From assembly GCA_963789015.1 (NCBI GenBank), contig CAWBIU010000001.1:806001-870000 (forward strand): 64,000 bases of DNA, read 5' to 3'. This DNA is from JAOPZW01 sp963789015 (GTDB lineage Bacteria; Actinomycetota; Thermoleophilia; Solirubrobacterales; Solirubrobacteraceae). The notes under the pieces were generated by a model. The model was not told the origin of the DNA and ran no database searches. It saw only the letters and a list, made by a program, of their open reading frames with translations. Shown piece after piece: positions 8,899 to 17,717 of this stretch; within the stretch, counting starts at the first letter, position 1; each line of letters starts with the position of its first letter. The position numbers and the translations under genes are program-made.

Positions 8899-9435
8899 AT
8901 GATCCACCTGGCCCGCCACGGGCAGACGGCCTACAACGCGGAGGGCCGCTTCCAGGGCCACCTGCCCGTGCCCCTGAACGACACCGGGTTCGGGCAGGCC
9001 GAGGAGCTCGCGCAGGCCGCCTCCGGCGTCGAGATCGTCTCCCTGTGGTGCAGTCCGCTGCTGCGCGCGGTGCAGACGGCCGAGGCCGTCGCCCGCCGCA
9101 TCGGCCTGCGGCCCACCACCGACGAGCGCTTCGCCGAGACGGACACCGGCGACTGGACCGGGCGGTCGTTCGCCGAGATCCGCGCCGAGGACCCCGAGGG
9201 CTTCCGGCGCTTCGAGGTCTCCGACCCGGACTTCCGGTACCCCGGCGGCGAGTCGTTCGCCGAGCAGAGCGCGCGCGTCGCCGCCGGGCTCGCCGACCTG
9301 CGCCGCCGGCCTGAGCTGCTGCCCGCGCTCGTCGTCTGCCATCGCGGCGTGATCCGCCTCGCCCTCGCCGCGGCGGGCGGCGACCCCGAGGCGGGCGGCC
9401 GCGAGATCCCCAACGCCTCGCTGGTGACGCTGTGA
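8899..9435 (+). CDS. Histidine phosphatase family protein (phosphoglycerate-mutase-like)
   Basis: Protein of 178 residues with the branch-1 histidine phosphatase signature LARHGQTAYN (4-13), where His becomes phosphorylated. The second catalytic His is in VVCHRGVIRL. An Arg of the phosphate pocket lies in SPLLRAVQTAEA. Substrates of such small members vary (sugar phosphates, nucleotides, cofactor precursors), so I give no specific reaction. It begins a rightward block: the stop overlaps the next GTG start in GTGA, so the surface protein gene is likely cotranslated with it. Confidence 0.85.
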   Translation: MIHLARHGQTAYNAEGRFQGHLPVPLNDTGFGQAEELAQAASGVEIVSLWCSPLLRAVQTAEAVARRIGLRPTTDERFAETDTGDWTGRSFAEIRAEDPEGFRRFEVSDPDFRYPGGESFAEQSARVAAGLADLRRRPELLPALVVCHRGVIRLALAAAGGDPEAGGREIPNASLVTL

Positions 9436-11255
9436 CCCGCGTCGTCGCGGTCGCCTTCGCCGCGCTCGTCATCGCCACCTTCGGGGCCTTCTTCGCCGCG
9501 CAGCGCCTGAAGGCCGAGCCCGCCGTGATCGGCGAGTTCCGCCACACGCCGTTCTTCTCGCCCAACCGCGACGGCCGCTTCGACCGGGCCATCGTGCGCT
9601 TCGAGCTGCGCGACGGGGATCGCATCACGCTCGCCGTCGTCGACGCCGACGGCGACGAGGTGCGCGAGCTCATCGGCGGCCGCGAGTTCCTCCCCTTCCG
9701 CGAGATCCGCGCGAAGTGGGACGGCCTGGACGACGACGGCGAGCGCGTGCCCGACGGGCGCTACCGCTACCGGATCACGCTGCAGGAGCAGGGGCGCAAC
9801 ATCATCGTCCCCGAGTCGGTGCGGCTCGACACGAAGCCGCCCCGGCCGCGCGTGCTGTCGATCGGGCCCGTCGCCGACCGCGCCCCGCGCCCCGAGCTGC
9901 TTCCCGTGCCCGGCGGCGGCGCCGCCGAGGTCCACCTCCAGGCGCCCGGCCGGCGCAAGCGGATCATGCTCTTCAAGACCTCGCCCGGCCCGGCGCGCCT
10001 CGTGCTCGCGGAGCGGCTGCGCGACGACCAGGACACGTGGACGTGGGACGGGCGCACCGAGAGCGGGCGCCCGGTGTCGCCGGGGACGTACCTCGTCGCC
10101 CTGCAGACGCGCGACCAGGCGGGCAACATCGCCACGTCGGCGCCCCTGAACGGGCGCGGCGGCGTGCCGACGGCGAGCTACGGCCAGACGCTCACCGGGC
10201 GCGGCGGGATCAGCGTGCGCTACCTCGGCGTCCAGCCGCCCGTGCGCCCGGCGCGCGCCGGCGGCGATGTCGCCTTCGGCGTCGACGCGCGCGGCGAGCG
10301 CTGGCGCTGGAGCGTGCGGCGGGTCGGCTCGAACGAGGTCATCCGCCGCAGCGAGGAGGCGCGCACCCGCGGCGGCGTCTTCCGGATGAGCGCGCCGGGC
10401 CGCGAGTCCGGCGTGTACCTGCTCGAGGTGCGCACGCGCACGCGCAGCGCCACCGTGCCGTTCGCCGTCCAGGGCGCCGAGCAGCGCCCGGTGCTCGTCG
10501 TGCTGCCGACGATGACCTGGCAGGGGCGCAACCCGGTCGACGACGACGGCGACGGGCTGCCCAACCTGCTCGACCGCGGGGTCGCGGCGCGCGTCGACCG
10601 CGTCCTCGCCGGCGACGGCCTGCCCGCCGGCTTCGCCCGCCGCGACGCGCCGCTGTTCGCGTGGCTGGCGCGCACCGAGCGGCGCTTCGACGTGACGACG
10701 GACGTCGCGCTCGCGCGCGGCGCGGGGCCGAAGCTCGGCGCCCACCGCGGCGTCGTGCTGCCGTCGGACACGCGCTGGATGCCGCGCGCGCTGCAGGAGC
10801 GCCTGCTGCGCTGGGTGCGCAGGGGCGGCACCTTGCTCTCGCTCGGGACCGACTCGCTGCGCCGCGAGGTCGCGCTGACGAAGGGCGGGCGGCTGATCGA
10901 CCCGTCGCCGGCGGCGCCGACGGACCTCTTCGGTGCCCGCCTCGCGCCCTTCCAGCGCCTGCCCGAGCCGCTCACGCTGACCGAGGCGTCCGACTCGATC
11001 GAGCTCTTCACGGGCACCGACGGCCAGTTCCCGGGCTGGCAGGAGCTCGAGCCGCTGGCGGGCGCGGGCCGCTCCGCGCGGCTCGTGTCGACGGCGGTGA
11101 CGCCGGGTGGGCGCCCGGCCATCAGCGCCGCGCGCGCAGGCCGCGGGCTCGTGCTGCGCTACGGCCTGCCCACGTTCGCGGGCTCGCTGACCCGCGACGA
11201 GACCGATCCCTCGACCGCACTCATGGCCCGGACGTGGACGCTTCTGTCCCGCTGA
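9432..11255 (+). CDS. Exported FlgD-like Ig-domain protein with a DMFase-like C-terminal region
   Basis: Protein of 607 residues starting at a GTG that overlaps the preceding stop by 4 bases. Residues 1-22 form a signal anchor. Two FlgD-type Ig repeats follow, with FSPNRDGRFDRA, DGERVPDGRYRY and then SGRPVSPGTYLV. The region after about residue 355 begins VLVVLPTMTWQGRNPVDDDG and resembles the C-terminal domain found with N,N-dimethylformamidase large subunits, used here as a domain label only. Its last 22 bases overlap the next gene. Context (polymerase and mannosyltransferase-like genes in tight order) suggests a surface protein of the glycan machinery; the precise function is unknown. Confidence 0.65.
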   Translation: MTRVVAVAFAALVIATFGAFFAAQRLKAEPAVIGEFRHTPFFSPNRDGRFDRAIVRFELRDGDRITLAVVDADGDEVRELIGGREFLPFREIRAKWDGLDDDGERVPDGRYRYRITLQEQGRNIIVPESVRLDTKPPRPRVLSIGPVADRAPRPELLPVPGGGAAEVHLQAPGRRKRIMLFKTSPGPARLVLAERLRDDQDTWTWDGRTESGRPVSPGTYLVALQTRDQAGNIATSAPLNGRGGVPTASYGQTLTGRGGISVRYLGVQPPVRPARAGGDVAFGVDARGERWRWSVRRVGSNEVIRRSEEARTRGGVFRMSAPGRESGVYLLEVRTRTRSATVPFAVQGAEQRPVLVVLPTMTWQGRNPVDDDGDGLPNLLDRGVAARVDRVLAGDGLPAGFARRDAPLFAWLARTERRFDVTTDVALARGAGPKLGAHRGVVLPSDTRWMPRALQERLLRWVRRGGTLLSLGTDSLRREVALTKGGRLIDPSPAAPTDLFGARLAPFQRLPEPLTLTEASDSIELFTGTDGQFPGWQELEPLAGAGRSARLVSTAVTPGGRPAISAARAGRGLVLRYGLPTFAGSLTRDETDPSTALMARTWTLLSR

Positions 11256-12742
11256 TCATCGTCGCCCTGCTGGCCGCCGCGACGCTCGTCGCCCCCTCGC
11301 CGCGCCTGCGCGCGTGGGCGATGCTCGGCGCGCTGGCCATCGCGCCGGTCATCCTCGTCTTCCACATCGACCACACGGACCAGTTCCAGACGCTCACGGA
11401 CAGCCCCGGGCTCGCCGTCGCCGCCGGGGTCGCGGCGGTCGTCGCCGTCGGGGTGCTCGCCTGGGTCATGGCGCGCCACCCGGCCGTCCTGCCCGTGCTC
11501 GCCGTCGCGGCCCTGCCGTTCCGCGTGCCGATCGCCGTCGGCGGCTCGACAGCGAACCTGCTCGTCCCGCTCTACGCGGTCGTCGCGGCGGGCGCCCTGG
11601 CCTACGCGCTGCCGCGCCTCGGCGGCGACGAGGACGTCCCGGCCGAGCGCCGGCCCGCGCTCCTGGAGTGGGCGCTCGCGGTCTCGCTGGCGCTCTACGC
11701 CGTCCAGGCGCGCGGCTCGATCGACTTCGACCGGGCGCTCGAGAACGTCGTCTTCTTCTACGTCCCGTTCGCGCTGCTGTTCGCGCTCATCAGCCGGATC
11801 GAGTGGACGCGCCGGCTGACTCTCGCGTGCCTCGGCACGCTCGTCGTCCTCGCGCTCGCGTTCGCCGGGATCGGCTTCTACGAGTACGCGACGCGCCACC
11901 TCCTGCTCAACCCCAAGGTCATCGCCTCCAACCAGCTCGAGGACGCCTTCCGGGTCAACTCGCTGTTCTTCGACCCCAACATCTACGGCCGCTTCCTCGC
12001 GCTCGTGATGTTGCTGGTCGCCGCCGCGCTGCTGTGGGCGACACGCTGGACCGCGGTGGCCGCGGGCGTGCTCGTGCTCGCCGTGCTGTGGGGCGGCCTC
12101 GTCCTCACGCTCTCGCAGTCGAGCTTCACCGCGCTGCTCGTCGGCCTGGCCGTGCTCGGCGCCGAGCGCTGGAGCGTACGCCGCGCGCTCGCCCTGGCCG
12201 CGGTCGCGCTCGCCGCGGCGGCGGCGTTCGTGGCCATCGCCCCTGGCGTCCTGCGGCTCGACCTCGGCAGCGCGCAGTCGGCCGACGACGCCACGAGCGG
12301 GCGCTACAAGCTCGTCCGCGGCGGGGTCGAGCTGTTCGAGGAGCGCCCGCTCCAGGGCTGGGGCTCCGGCTCGTTCGCCCGGCAGTACCGGCGCGCCGAG
12401 GGCGTCTCGGCCGAGCGGGCGGCGTCGGCCTCTCACACGATCCCCGTGACGGTGGCGGCCGAGCAGGGCGTGGGCGGGCTGCTCGTGTACCTGGCCGTGG
12501 TGGGGCTCGCGTTGTGGCGTCTGTTCCGCGGCGTCGGCGGCGACCCGGCGCGGGCGGCCATCGCCGCCGCCTTCGCGGCACTGCTCGTGCACACGATGCT
12601 CTACGCCGCGTTCCTCGAGGACCCGATGACGTGGATGCTGCTCGCCGTCGGCACGGCGCTCGCCGTCGCCGCGCGCGCAGAGCGGCCCGCCGAGCAGCCT
12701 GCCGAGCGCGAGCAGCCCGAGCCCGCCGCCGCCCCGGCATGA
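11234..12742 (+). CDS. O-antigen ligase/polymerase family membrane protein
   Basis: About 502 residues, mostly membrane helices. The conserved Wzy_C-type loop is present: SGRYKLVRGGVELFEERP, then LQGWGSGSFARQY and SASHTIPVTVAAEQGVGG. Such proteins either ligate a glycan from undecaprenyl diphosphate to an acceptor or polymerise repeat units on the outer face of the membrane; sequence alone does not separate these. The GTG start (VDASVPLII) lies inside the end of the preceding gene, and its stop overlaps the next ATG in ATGA. The tail is Glu/Pro-rich. A second member lies at 37848-39287, so the window encodes two such enzymes. Confidence 0.85.
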   Translation: MDASVPLIIVALLAAATLVAPSPRLRAWAMLGALAIAPVILVFHIDHTDQFQTLTDSPGLAVAAGVAAVVAVGVLAWVMARHPAVLPVLAVAALPFRVPIAVGGSTANLLVPLYAVVAAGALAYALPRLGGDEDVPAERRPALLEWALAVSLALYAVQARGSIDFDRALENVVFFYVPFALLFALISRIEWTRRLTLACLGTLVVLALAFAGIGFYEYATRHLLLNPKVIASNQLEDAFRVNSLFFDPNIYGRFLALVMLLVAAALLWATRWTAVAAGVLVLAVLWGGLVLTLSQSSFTALLVGLAVLGAERWSVRRALALAAVALAAAAAFVAIAPGVLRLDLGSAQSADDATSGRYKLVRGGVELFEERPLQGWGSGSFARQYRRAEGVSAERAASASHTIPVTVAAEQGVGGLLVYLAVVGLALWRLFRGVGGDPARAAIAAAFAALLVHTMLYAAFLEDPMTWMLLAVGTALAVAARAERPAEQPAEREQPEPAAAPA

Positions 12743-14184
12743 CGACGACCGCCGCCGCGGCCGTGCGCCCTCTGCGCACCCCGCGCGCCGAGCTGCTGGC
12801 GGCCGGCGCGCTCGCCCTCGCGGCGATCCTCGCGTGGGCGCTCGTGCCGACCTATCCCAACTACGACGCCTACTACCACCTCGTCTGGGGGCGCGAGCTG
12901 CTCGACGGCTCGCGCCCGAGCTTCACCGCCTACGCGGCGCCCACCGAGCACCCGCTGTACCTGGCGCTGTGCGCGGTGCTCGGCCTCTTCGGCGGCAGCG
13001 CCGACCGGTTGCTCGTGCTCGTCGGGGCGCTGTCGCTCGTCGCCCTGGCGTGGGGGACCTACCGCGTCGGCGAGGCCGTCTTCGGCCGCTGGCCCGGCGT
13101 CGCGGCCGCCGGCTTCGTGGGCTCGAGCTTCGCCTTCCTGCTCTACGCCGCGCGCGCCTACGTCGACGTCCCGTTCCTCGCGCTCGTACTCTGGGCGGCC
13201 GCGCTCGAGGCGCGCGTCCCCCGCCGCGGGGCCGCCGTCATGGCCCTGCTCGCCGTCGCCGGGATGCTGCGCCCGGAGGCCTGGGTGCTGGCCGGCGCCT
13301 ACTGGCTGTGGTGCTGGCCGGGGCGCTCGCCGCGAGGGCGCGTCGAGCTGGCGGTCCTGGCTGCGATCGGACCGCTCGTGTGGGCGGCGGTCGACCTGTG
13401 GGTGACCGGCGACCCGCTCTACTCGTTGCACGCGACGAGCGACCTCGCCGACGAGCTCAACCGCAACCGCGGCCTCGGCGACGTGCCCGGCTCGTTCGTC
13501 TCCTTCCTGGTCGACACGGCGCGTCCCCCGGTCGCCGCCGCCGCGGTGGTCGGCGCGGTGCTCGCCTGGCGCCTGCGCGCCGGGCGCGCGCTGCACGTGC
13601 CCGCCGCGCTGTTCGCGGCCGGGACGTTCACCTTCGTGGCCAGCGCGCTGGCCGGCCTGTCCGTGCTGCCGCGCTACCTGACCGTCCCGTCCGTCGCCGT
13701 GTGCCTGCTCGCCGGTTACGGGCTGCTCGGCTTCACGACGCTCGAGCGAGGCCGGATGCGGACGCTGTGGGCGCGCGTCGCGATCGGCCTCGCCGTCCTC
13801 GGCCTCGCCTTCGTGGCCGTCCGGGCGCCGGTCGTCAACCGCCTGGTCGACGAGCTGCGCTTCATCCGCGGCTCGCACGTCGAGCTCGTGTCGCTCCTGC
13901 GCGACCCGGCGGTGCAGCGCTCCTTGCGCTGCGGCCCGCTGACCTTCCCCAACTACCGCCTCGTCCCCGACGCGCGCTGGATCCTCGACCTCCCGCGCTC
14001 GCGGGTCGGGGCGCGCAGTGCGATGCGCCGCGAGCGCGGCGTGGCGATGTTCGTCGTCGGTCCCAAGGAGCTCGAGCGCTATGGCTTCGCGGCCGGCGCG
14101 AGCCCGACGACGAACGCTCCGGACCCGGGGTTCGTCCCGATCGCGCGCAACGAGCGCTACGCCGCGTACGCGGCCTGCGGCTAG
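12739..14184 (+). CDS. GT39-like membrane glycosyltransferase (polyprenyl-phosphate sugar user)
   Basis: Protein of 481 residues with about ten hydrophobic segments. The first extracytoplasmic loop has PNYDAYYHLVWGRELLDG, resembling the acidic loop of PMT/ArnT-type GT-C transferases that use polyprenyl-phosphate sugars. A HPLYLAL stretch follows, and the middle has MLRPEAWVL. The C-terminal soluble part, after about residue 380, is typical of actinobacterial members. The ATG overlaps the upstream stop by 4 bases (ATGA). The acceptor is unknown; a surface glycan or glycoprotein is likely from context. The gene ends 1 base from the convergent glycosyltransferase gene. Confidence 0.75.
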   Translation: MTTTAAAAVRPLRTPRAELLAAGALALAAILAWALVPTYPNYDAYYHLVWGRELLDGSRPSFTAYAAPTEHPLYLALCAVLGLFGGSADRLLVLVGALSLVALAWGTYRVGEAVFGRWPGVAAAGFVGSSFAFLLYAARAYVDVPFLALVLWAAALEARVPRRGAAVMALLAVAGMLRPEAWVLAGAYWLWCWPGRSPRGRVELAVLAAIGPLVWAAVDLWVTGDPLYSLHATSDLADELNRNRGLGDVPGSFVSFLVDTARPPVAAAAVVGAVLAWRLRAGRALHVPAALFAAGTFTFVASALAGLSVLPRYLTVPSVAVCLLAGYGLLGFTTLERGRMRTLWARVAIGLAVLGLAFVAVRAPVVNRLVDELRFIRGSHVELVSLLRDPAVQRSLRCGPLTFPNYRLVPDARWILDLPRSRVGARSAMRRERGVAMFVVGPKELERYGFAAGASPTTNAPDPGFVPIARNERYAAYAACG

Positions 14185-14185
14185 C

Positions 14186-15268
14186 TCAGCGCGGCTTCGG
14201 CGACAGGTCGATCCCCAGCGCGCCCAGGCGCTCCCACAGCGGCTCGTTCTGGGCCGGGGCGGTCTGGGCCAGCGCCCACTCGCGCAGCTCGTCGTCGGGG
14301 CGCAGCCGCGCGCCGGCGTGCTCGCGCAGCGCCGCGGCGAACGCCGGCGCGTCCTGCGCCACCGTCACCGCCCGCCCCCACGTGCCCACGCCGGCGAGCG
14401 CCGGCGCGACGGTGCGGCGCCCGACGCGGGCGTACTTGATGATCCGGTAGGGGAGCGCGGCGTCGTTGAACTCCTCGACCTTGAACGGGACGATGCCGAC
14501 GTCGGAGGCGAGGATCAGCCGCGCCGCCGCCTCGTCGTCGACGGCCCCGAGAAAGACGAGGTTGGGCCGCGCCCGGCAGGCGGCGAAGTCGGGGTCCTCC
14601 GCGGACTCGTCCTCGTGCAGCGCGCCCGCGAGCAGGAGCACGAGGTCGTCGCCGAGCTCCTCGGAGACCGCGCGCAGCAGCGACCAGTCGGTGCGCCGCC
14701 CGAGGTGGCCGAGCGAGACCGCGACGATCGCGCCGCCGCGCGGCGCCGGGAAGGAATCGGCCGACATCGGCACGAGCGTGGCCTCGCGCCCGGCCTCCTG
14801 CTCGAGGCGGACGAGCTCGTCGGAGACCGCGATCGTCATCGACGCCCGCTCGGCGGCGTGGCGGTGCAGGACCTCGAGGCGCTCGCGCAGCGCGGGCGAG
14901 GCGTCGTAGGCGCGCTCGTAGCGGTCCCAGCGCCAGTACCACAGCTCGCACTCCTCGCCCGACGCTGCGATGACCGCGCGCGCGAGCTGGTACTGCAGCG
15001 CGTGGAAGATGACGACGACGCGCGGCGTGCCCGCGCGGCGGCGCAGCGCGCGCACGAGCCGGCGGGCCTGGCGCGCCGCGAGCCCGTCGCCGATCGCCGC
15101 CGGCAGGCGCCCGAAGGCGCCGTAGGGCAGCTTCGGCGGGTCGGCGGCGACGACCCCGCGCGCGGACAGCAGGTCCTCGGCCTGGTCGCGCAGGATGAAG
15201 CGCTCCAGCGGCGCGGGCAGCAGGAGCAGGCAGATGGGGATGCGCGCGGTCGGGTCGGTGGGCCCCAC
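14186..15268 (-). CDS. GT4-like glycosyltransferase
   Basis: About 360 residues with a GT-B look. The N-terminal half has VVVIFHALQYQLARAV. The C-terminal half has VPMSADSFPAP, VAVSLGHLGRRTDWSLL, PNLVFLGAVDDEAAARLI, and the donor-binding region ASDVGIVPFKVEEFNDA with LPYRIIKYARVGR. These resemble retaining GT4 enzymes acting on lipid-linked oligosaccharides in the cytoplasm. The GTG start is chosen because TAGCCT sits exactly 8 bases upstream; an earlier ATG at 15415 would overlap the divergent flippase gene by 100 bases. Sugar and linkage are unknown. Confidence 0.75.
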   Translation of the reverse strand: MGPTDPTARIPICLLLLPAPLERFILRDQAEDLLSARGVVAADPPKLPYGAFGRLPAAIGDGLAARQARRLVRALRRRAGTPRVVVIFHALQYQLARAVIAASGEECELWYWRWDRYERAYDASPALRERLEVLHRHAAERASMTIAVSDELVRLEQEAGREATLVPMSADSFPAPRGGAIVAVSLGHLGRRTDWSLLRAVSEELGDDLVLLLAGALHEDESAEDPDFAACRARPNLVFLGAVDDEAAARLILASDVGIVPFKVEEFNDAALPYRIIKYARVGRRTVAPALAGVGTWGRAVTVAQDAPAFAAALREHAGARLRPDDELREWALAQTAPAQNEPLWERLGALGIDLSPKPR

Positions 15269-15276
15269 GGCGGGGC

Positions 15277-15282
15277 AGGCTA
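15277..15282 (-). promoter_or_regulatory. Candidate -10 element (TAGCCT), leaderless, for the GT4-like gene
   Basis: Read leftward, 8 bases before the GTG start. It forms a divergent pair with the TACCGT box of the flippase gene in a 46-base gap. Confidence 0.5.
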
Positions 15283-15300
15283 GAGGCCCGGCGCGGCGGA

Positions 15301-15306
15301 TACCGT
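15301..15306 (+). promoter_or_regulatory. Candidate -10 element (TACCGT), leaderless, for the flippase gene
   Basis: TANNNT hexamer with exactly 8 bases to the GTG start and no Shine-Dalgarno sequence between. Confidence 0.5.
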
Positions 15307-15314
15307 CCCCGCCC

Positions 15315-16763
15315 GTGGCCAGCCTCCTCAAGCGCCTCGTCGCCTCGGGCGCGGCGTACCAGGCCTCGAGCCTGGTGGCGGCCTTCCTGGCCCTGTTCAC
15401 GCTGCCGCTGTACACGCGCCACCTGACGAGCGCGGAGTTCGGCTACGCGGAGACGCTGCTGACCTCGATCATCCTCGTCAGCATCCTGCTGCGCGCGGGG
15501 CTCGGCGAGGCGTTCGTGCGCTTCTGGTTCGACGACGACGACCCCGTCCGGCGCGACCGCCTGGCGCGCACCACGACCGGCTTCGTCCTCCTGGCCACCA
15601 CCGTCGCGTCGCTCGTCGCGGTCGCGCTCGCCGGCCCGATCAGCGAGGCGCTGCTCGGCATCCGCGACGCGACGCTCGTCGCGAGCGGTGTGCTCGGCCT
15701 GTGGGCCTTCACGAACCTCGAGGTCGCCTACGCGCTGCTGCGCGTCGAGGAGCGCCGCCGGACCTACCTCGTCGCGTCGATCGCCAACGTGCTGCTCACC
15801 GTCGCGCTGACCGTCGCGCTCGTCGTCGTCCTCGACCAGGGCGCGCGCGGATACGTGCTCGGCAACTACGCGGCGTCGGCCGTCGTCCTCGCCGGGCTGT
15901 GGGTGCTGGCGCTCCGCGGCCGTGCCGCGCCGACGCTGCGCGGCCGCGAGATGCTCGCGCCGCTGCTGCGCTTCGGCGCGCCGACGGTGCCCGCCGACGC
16001 CGCCGTGTTCGCGCTCAACGTCGTCGACCGTGCCTACCTGCTGCGCGCCGACAGCCCGGCCGCCGCCGGCCTCTACTCGGTCGCCGTGAAGCTCGCGACG
16101 GCGGTCATCGTCGCCGTGCGCGGCTTCCAGCTCGCGTGGCCGCCGCTCGCCTACTCGATCGTCGACGAGGGGCAGGCGCTGCGGCTGTACGCGCGGGTCA
16201 CCACCGCCTACGTGGTCGTCACCGGCCTCGTCGTGGCGGGCTTCACGCTGCTCGGCCGCTGGGTCGTCCGCCTGCTCGCCGCCGACTCGTTCTACGCGGC
16301 GCACGAGGCGCTGCCGTGGGTCGCGCTGGGCTGGGCGCTGTACGGGCTGTTCCTCGTCTTCGTGACCATCGCGGGACGCGCGAAGGTGACGACGCGGACG
16401 TTCCCGGCCGCCGCGGCGGGGCTCGCCGTCAACGTGATCGCGCTCGTCGCGCTCGTCGACCCGCTCGGGATCGCCGGCGCCGGGGTCGCCCTGTGCCTGT
16501 CCTACGTGGCGATGCTCGCGGTCGTCCACGTCCTCACCCGGCGGCTGTTCCCGGTGCCGTTCGAGCGCGCGCGGATCGCCGGCGCCGTCGTCGTCCTGGC
16601 GGCGGTCTCGCTCGCCGGTGAGCTGCTGCTCCCGACGAGCGGCGCCGCGGGCTTCGTCGCCCGCGCCGCCGCGCTCGCCGCGATCCCACCGCTGCTCGTC
16701 GTCGCGCGCGTCGTCACGCCGGCCGAGCTGCGGACGCTGCGGGTCGCCCTGCGCCGCCGCTAG
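15315..16763 (+). CDS. Oligosaccharide flippase (Wzx/MATE-like)
   Basis: Polytopic protein of about 482 residues with 12-14 hydrophobic segments. It moves lipid-linked oligosaccharide repeat units to the outer face of the membrane. The N-terminal pattern of Wzx/RfbX proteins is present: YQASSLVAAFLALFTLPLYT, then LTSAEFGYAETLLT. A later ADAAVFALNVVDRAYLLRAD fits the middle helices. The GTG start (VASLLKRLVASG) is chosen for the -10-like box 8 bases before it and because extra upstream residues have no membrane-protein character. The stop overlaps the convergent GT2 gene by 4 bases. A second flippase lies at 48983-50596. Confidence 0.88.
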   Translation: MASLLKRLVASGAAYQASSLVAAFLALFTLPLYTRHLTSAEFGYAETLLTSIILVSILLRAGLGEAFVRFWFDDDDPVRRDRLARTTTGFVLLATTVASLVAVALAGPISEALLGIRDATLVASGVLGLWAFTNLEVAYALLRVEERRRTYLVASIANVLLTVALTVALVVVLDQGARGYVLGNYAASAVVLAGLWVLALRGRAAPTLRGREMLAPLLRFGAPTVPADAAVFALNVVDRAYLLRADSPAAAGLYSVAVKLATAVIVAVRGFQLAWPPLAYSIVDEGQALRLYARVTTAYVVVTGLVVAGFTLLGRWVVRLLAADSFYAAHEALPWVALGWALYGLFLVFVTIAGRAKVTTRTFPAAAAGLAVNVIALVALVDPLGIAGAGVALCLSYVAMLAVVHVLTRRLFPVPFERARIAGAVVVLAAVSLAGELLLPTSGAAGFVARAAALAAIPPLLVVARVVTPAELRTLRVALRRR

Positions 16764-17695
16764 AGCCGTCGTCCGCGGTTGTGCTCGACGGCGGCCTCGC
16801 GCAGCCCCTCGCCGCGCTCGGGGCGCAGGGTGGCCGTGACGTGGCGCCAGTAGCGCCGCGGGCTGTGGCCGGGGACGAAGACGGCGGCCAGCGAGCGCAG
16901 CGCGTAGGCCCACGCGGTGAGCACGCGGACGGCGTGGGCGGCGCCGGGCGAATGGTGCTTGCGCATGTAGCGGTCGCGGTTGCGCGACAGCTCGACGATC
17001 CGCCGCTCGGGCACCGAGCCGGTCGAGAGCTGCTCGTGGTGCACGGCGACGGCGTCGGGCACGTACAGCGTCCTCCAGCCCGACTCGCGCAGCCGCTTGC
17101 AGAAGTCGACCTCGTCGGAGTAGACGAAGAACGTCGGGTCGAAGTAGCCGATCGCCCGGGCCGCCTCGACGCGCACGAGCAGCGCGGCAGACTGCGCCCA
17201 GTCGACCTCGCGCACCCGCGAGCCGCGGCTCTGGACGGTGAGCTGGCGGTGCAGGAAGACCGCGCCCACGAGCGCGGTGCCCGGCGTCGGGAAGCGCCAC
17301 GCGCTGGGCTGAAGCGTCCCGTCGGGGCGCAGCAGGCGCGCCCCCGCGGCCGCCGCCCCGTCGCGCTTGTCGAGCGCCGCGTGCAGCGTGGCCACGGCCC
17401 CGGGCCGCAGCTCGGAGTCCTCGTTGAGCAGCAGCGCATAGCGCCCGCGGGCACGCTGCAGCAGCGCGGTGTCGTTCTCGCCCTTGCCGCGCCGCTGGCG
17501 CAGCGCGATGACCTCGGTCGTCGTCTCGTGCTGCCGCGCCGCCGTCGCCGAGCCGTCGCCCGAGGCGTTGTCGAGCACCAGCACCTCGGTCTCGAACGGC
17601 AGCGCCTCGCGCTCGGCGGCGATCGCGTCCAGGCAGCGCACGAGCAGCTCGCGCTGCTCCGTGTTGACCACGCAGAAGGAGACCTCGACACCCAC
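16760..17695 (-). CDS. Family 2 glycosyltransferase (rhamnosyltransferase-like)
   Basis: Protein of 311 residues with a GT-A fold. The nucleotide-binding start VSFCVVNTEQRELLVRCLDA is followed by VLVLDNASGDGSA, and the acidic metal motif lies in ALLLNEDSELRPGA. VDWAQSAALLVRVEAA and FFVYSDEVDFCKRLRESGW give the acceptor and catalytic-base region typical of WbbL-like enzymes. It would add a sugar from a nucleotide donor to a lipid-linked glycan in the cytoplasm. The GTG start has the GACAAT box 9 bases upstream, shared in reverse with the next gene's -10 box. The GT2 at 51891-52883 is similar in layout. Confidence 0.88.
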   Translation of the reverse strand: MGVEVSFCVVNTEQRELLVRCLDAIAAEREALPFETEVLVLDNASGDGSATAARQHETTTEVIALRQRRGKGENDTALLQRARGRYALLLNEDSELRPGAVATLHAALDKRDGAAAAGARLLRPDGTLQPSAWRFPTPGTALVGAVFLHRQLTVQSRGSRVREVDWAQSAALLVRVEAARAIGYFDPTFFVYSDEVDFCKRLRESGWRTLYVPDAVAVHHEQLSTGSVPERRIVELSRNRDRYMRKHHSPGAAHAVRVLTAWAYALRSLAAVFVPGHSPRRYWRHVTATLRPERGEGLREAAVEHNRGRRL

Positions 17696-17703
17696 GACGG
17701 CCC

Positions 17704-17710
17704 TATTGTC
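17704..17710. promoter_or_regulatory. Bidirectional -10-like element serving two divergent glycosyltransferase genes
   Basis: TATTGTC on the top strand gives TATTGT rightward (8 bases to GTG 17718) and GACAAT leftward (9 bases to GTG 17695). The same seven bases thus provide a -10-like box for both genes, in a gap of only about 20 bases. Inference from position. Confidence 0.45.
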
Positions 17711-17717
17711 GCCCGTG

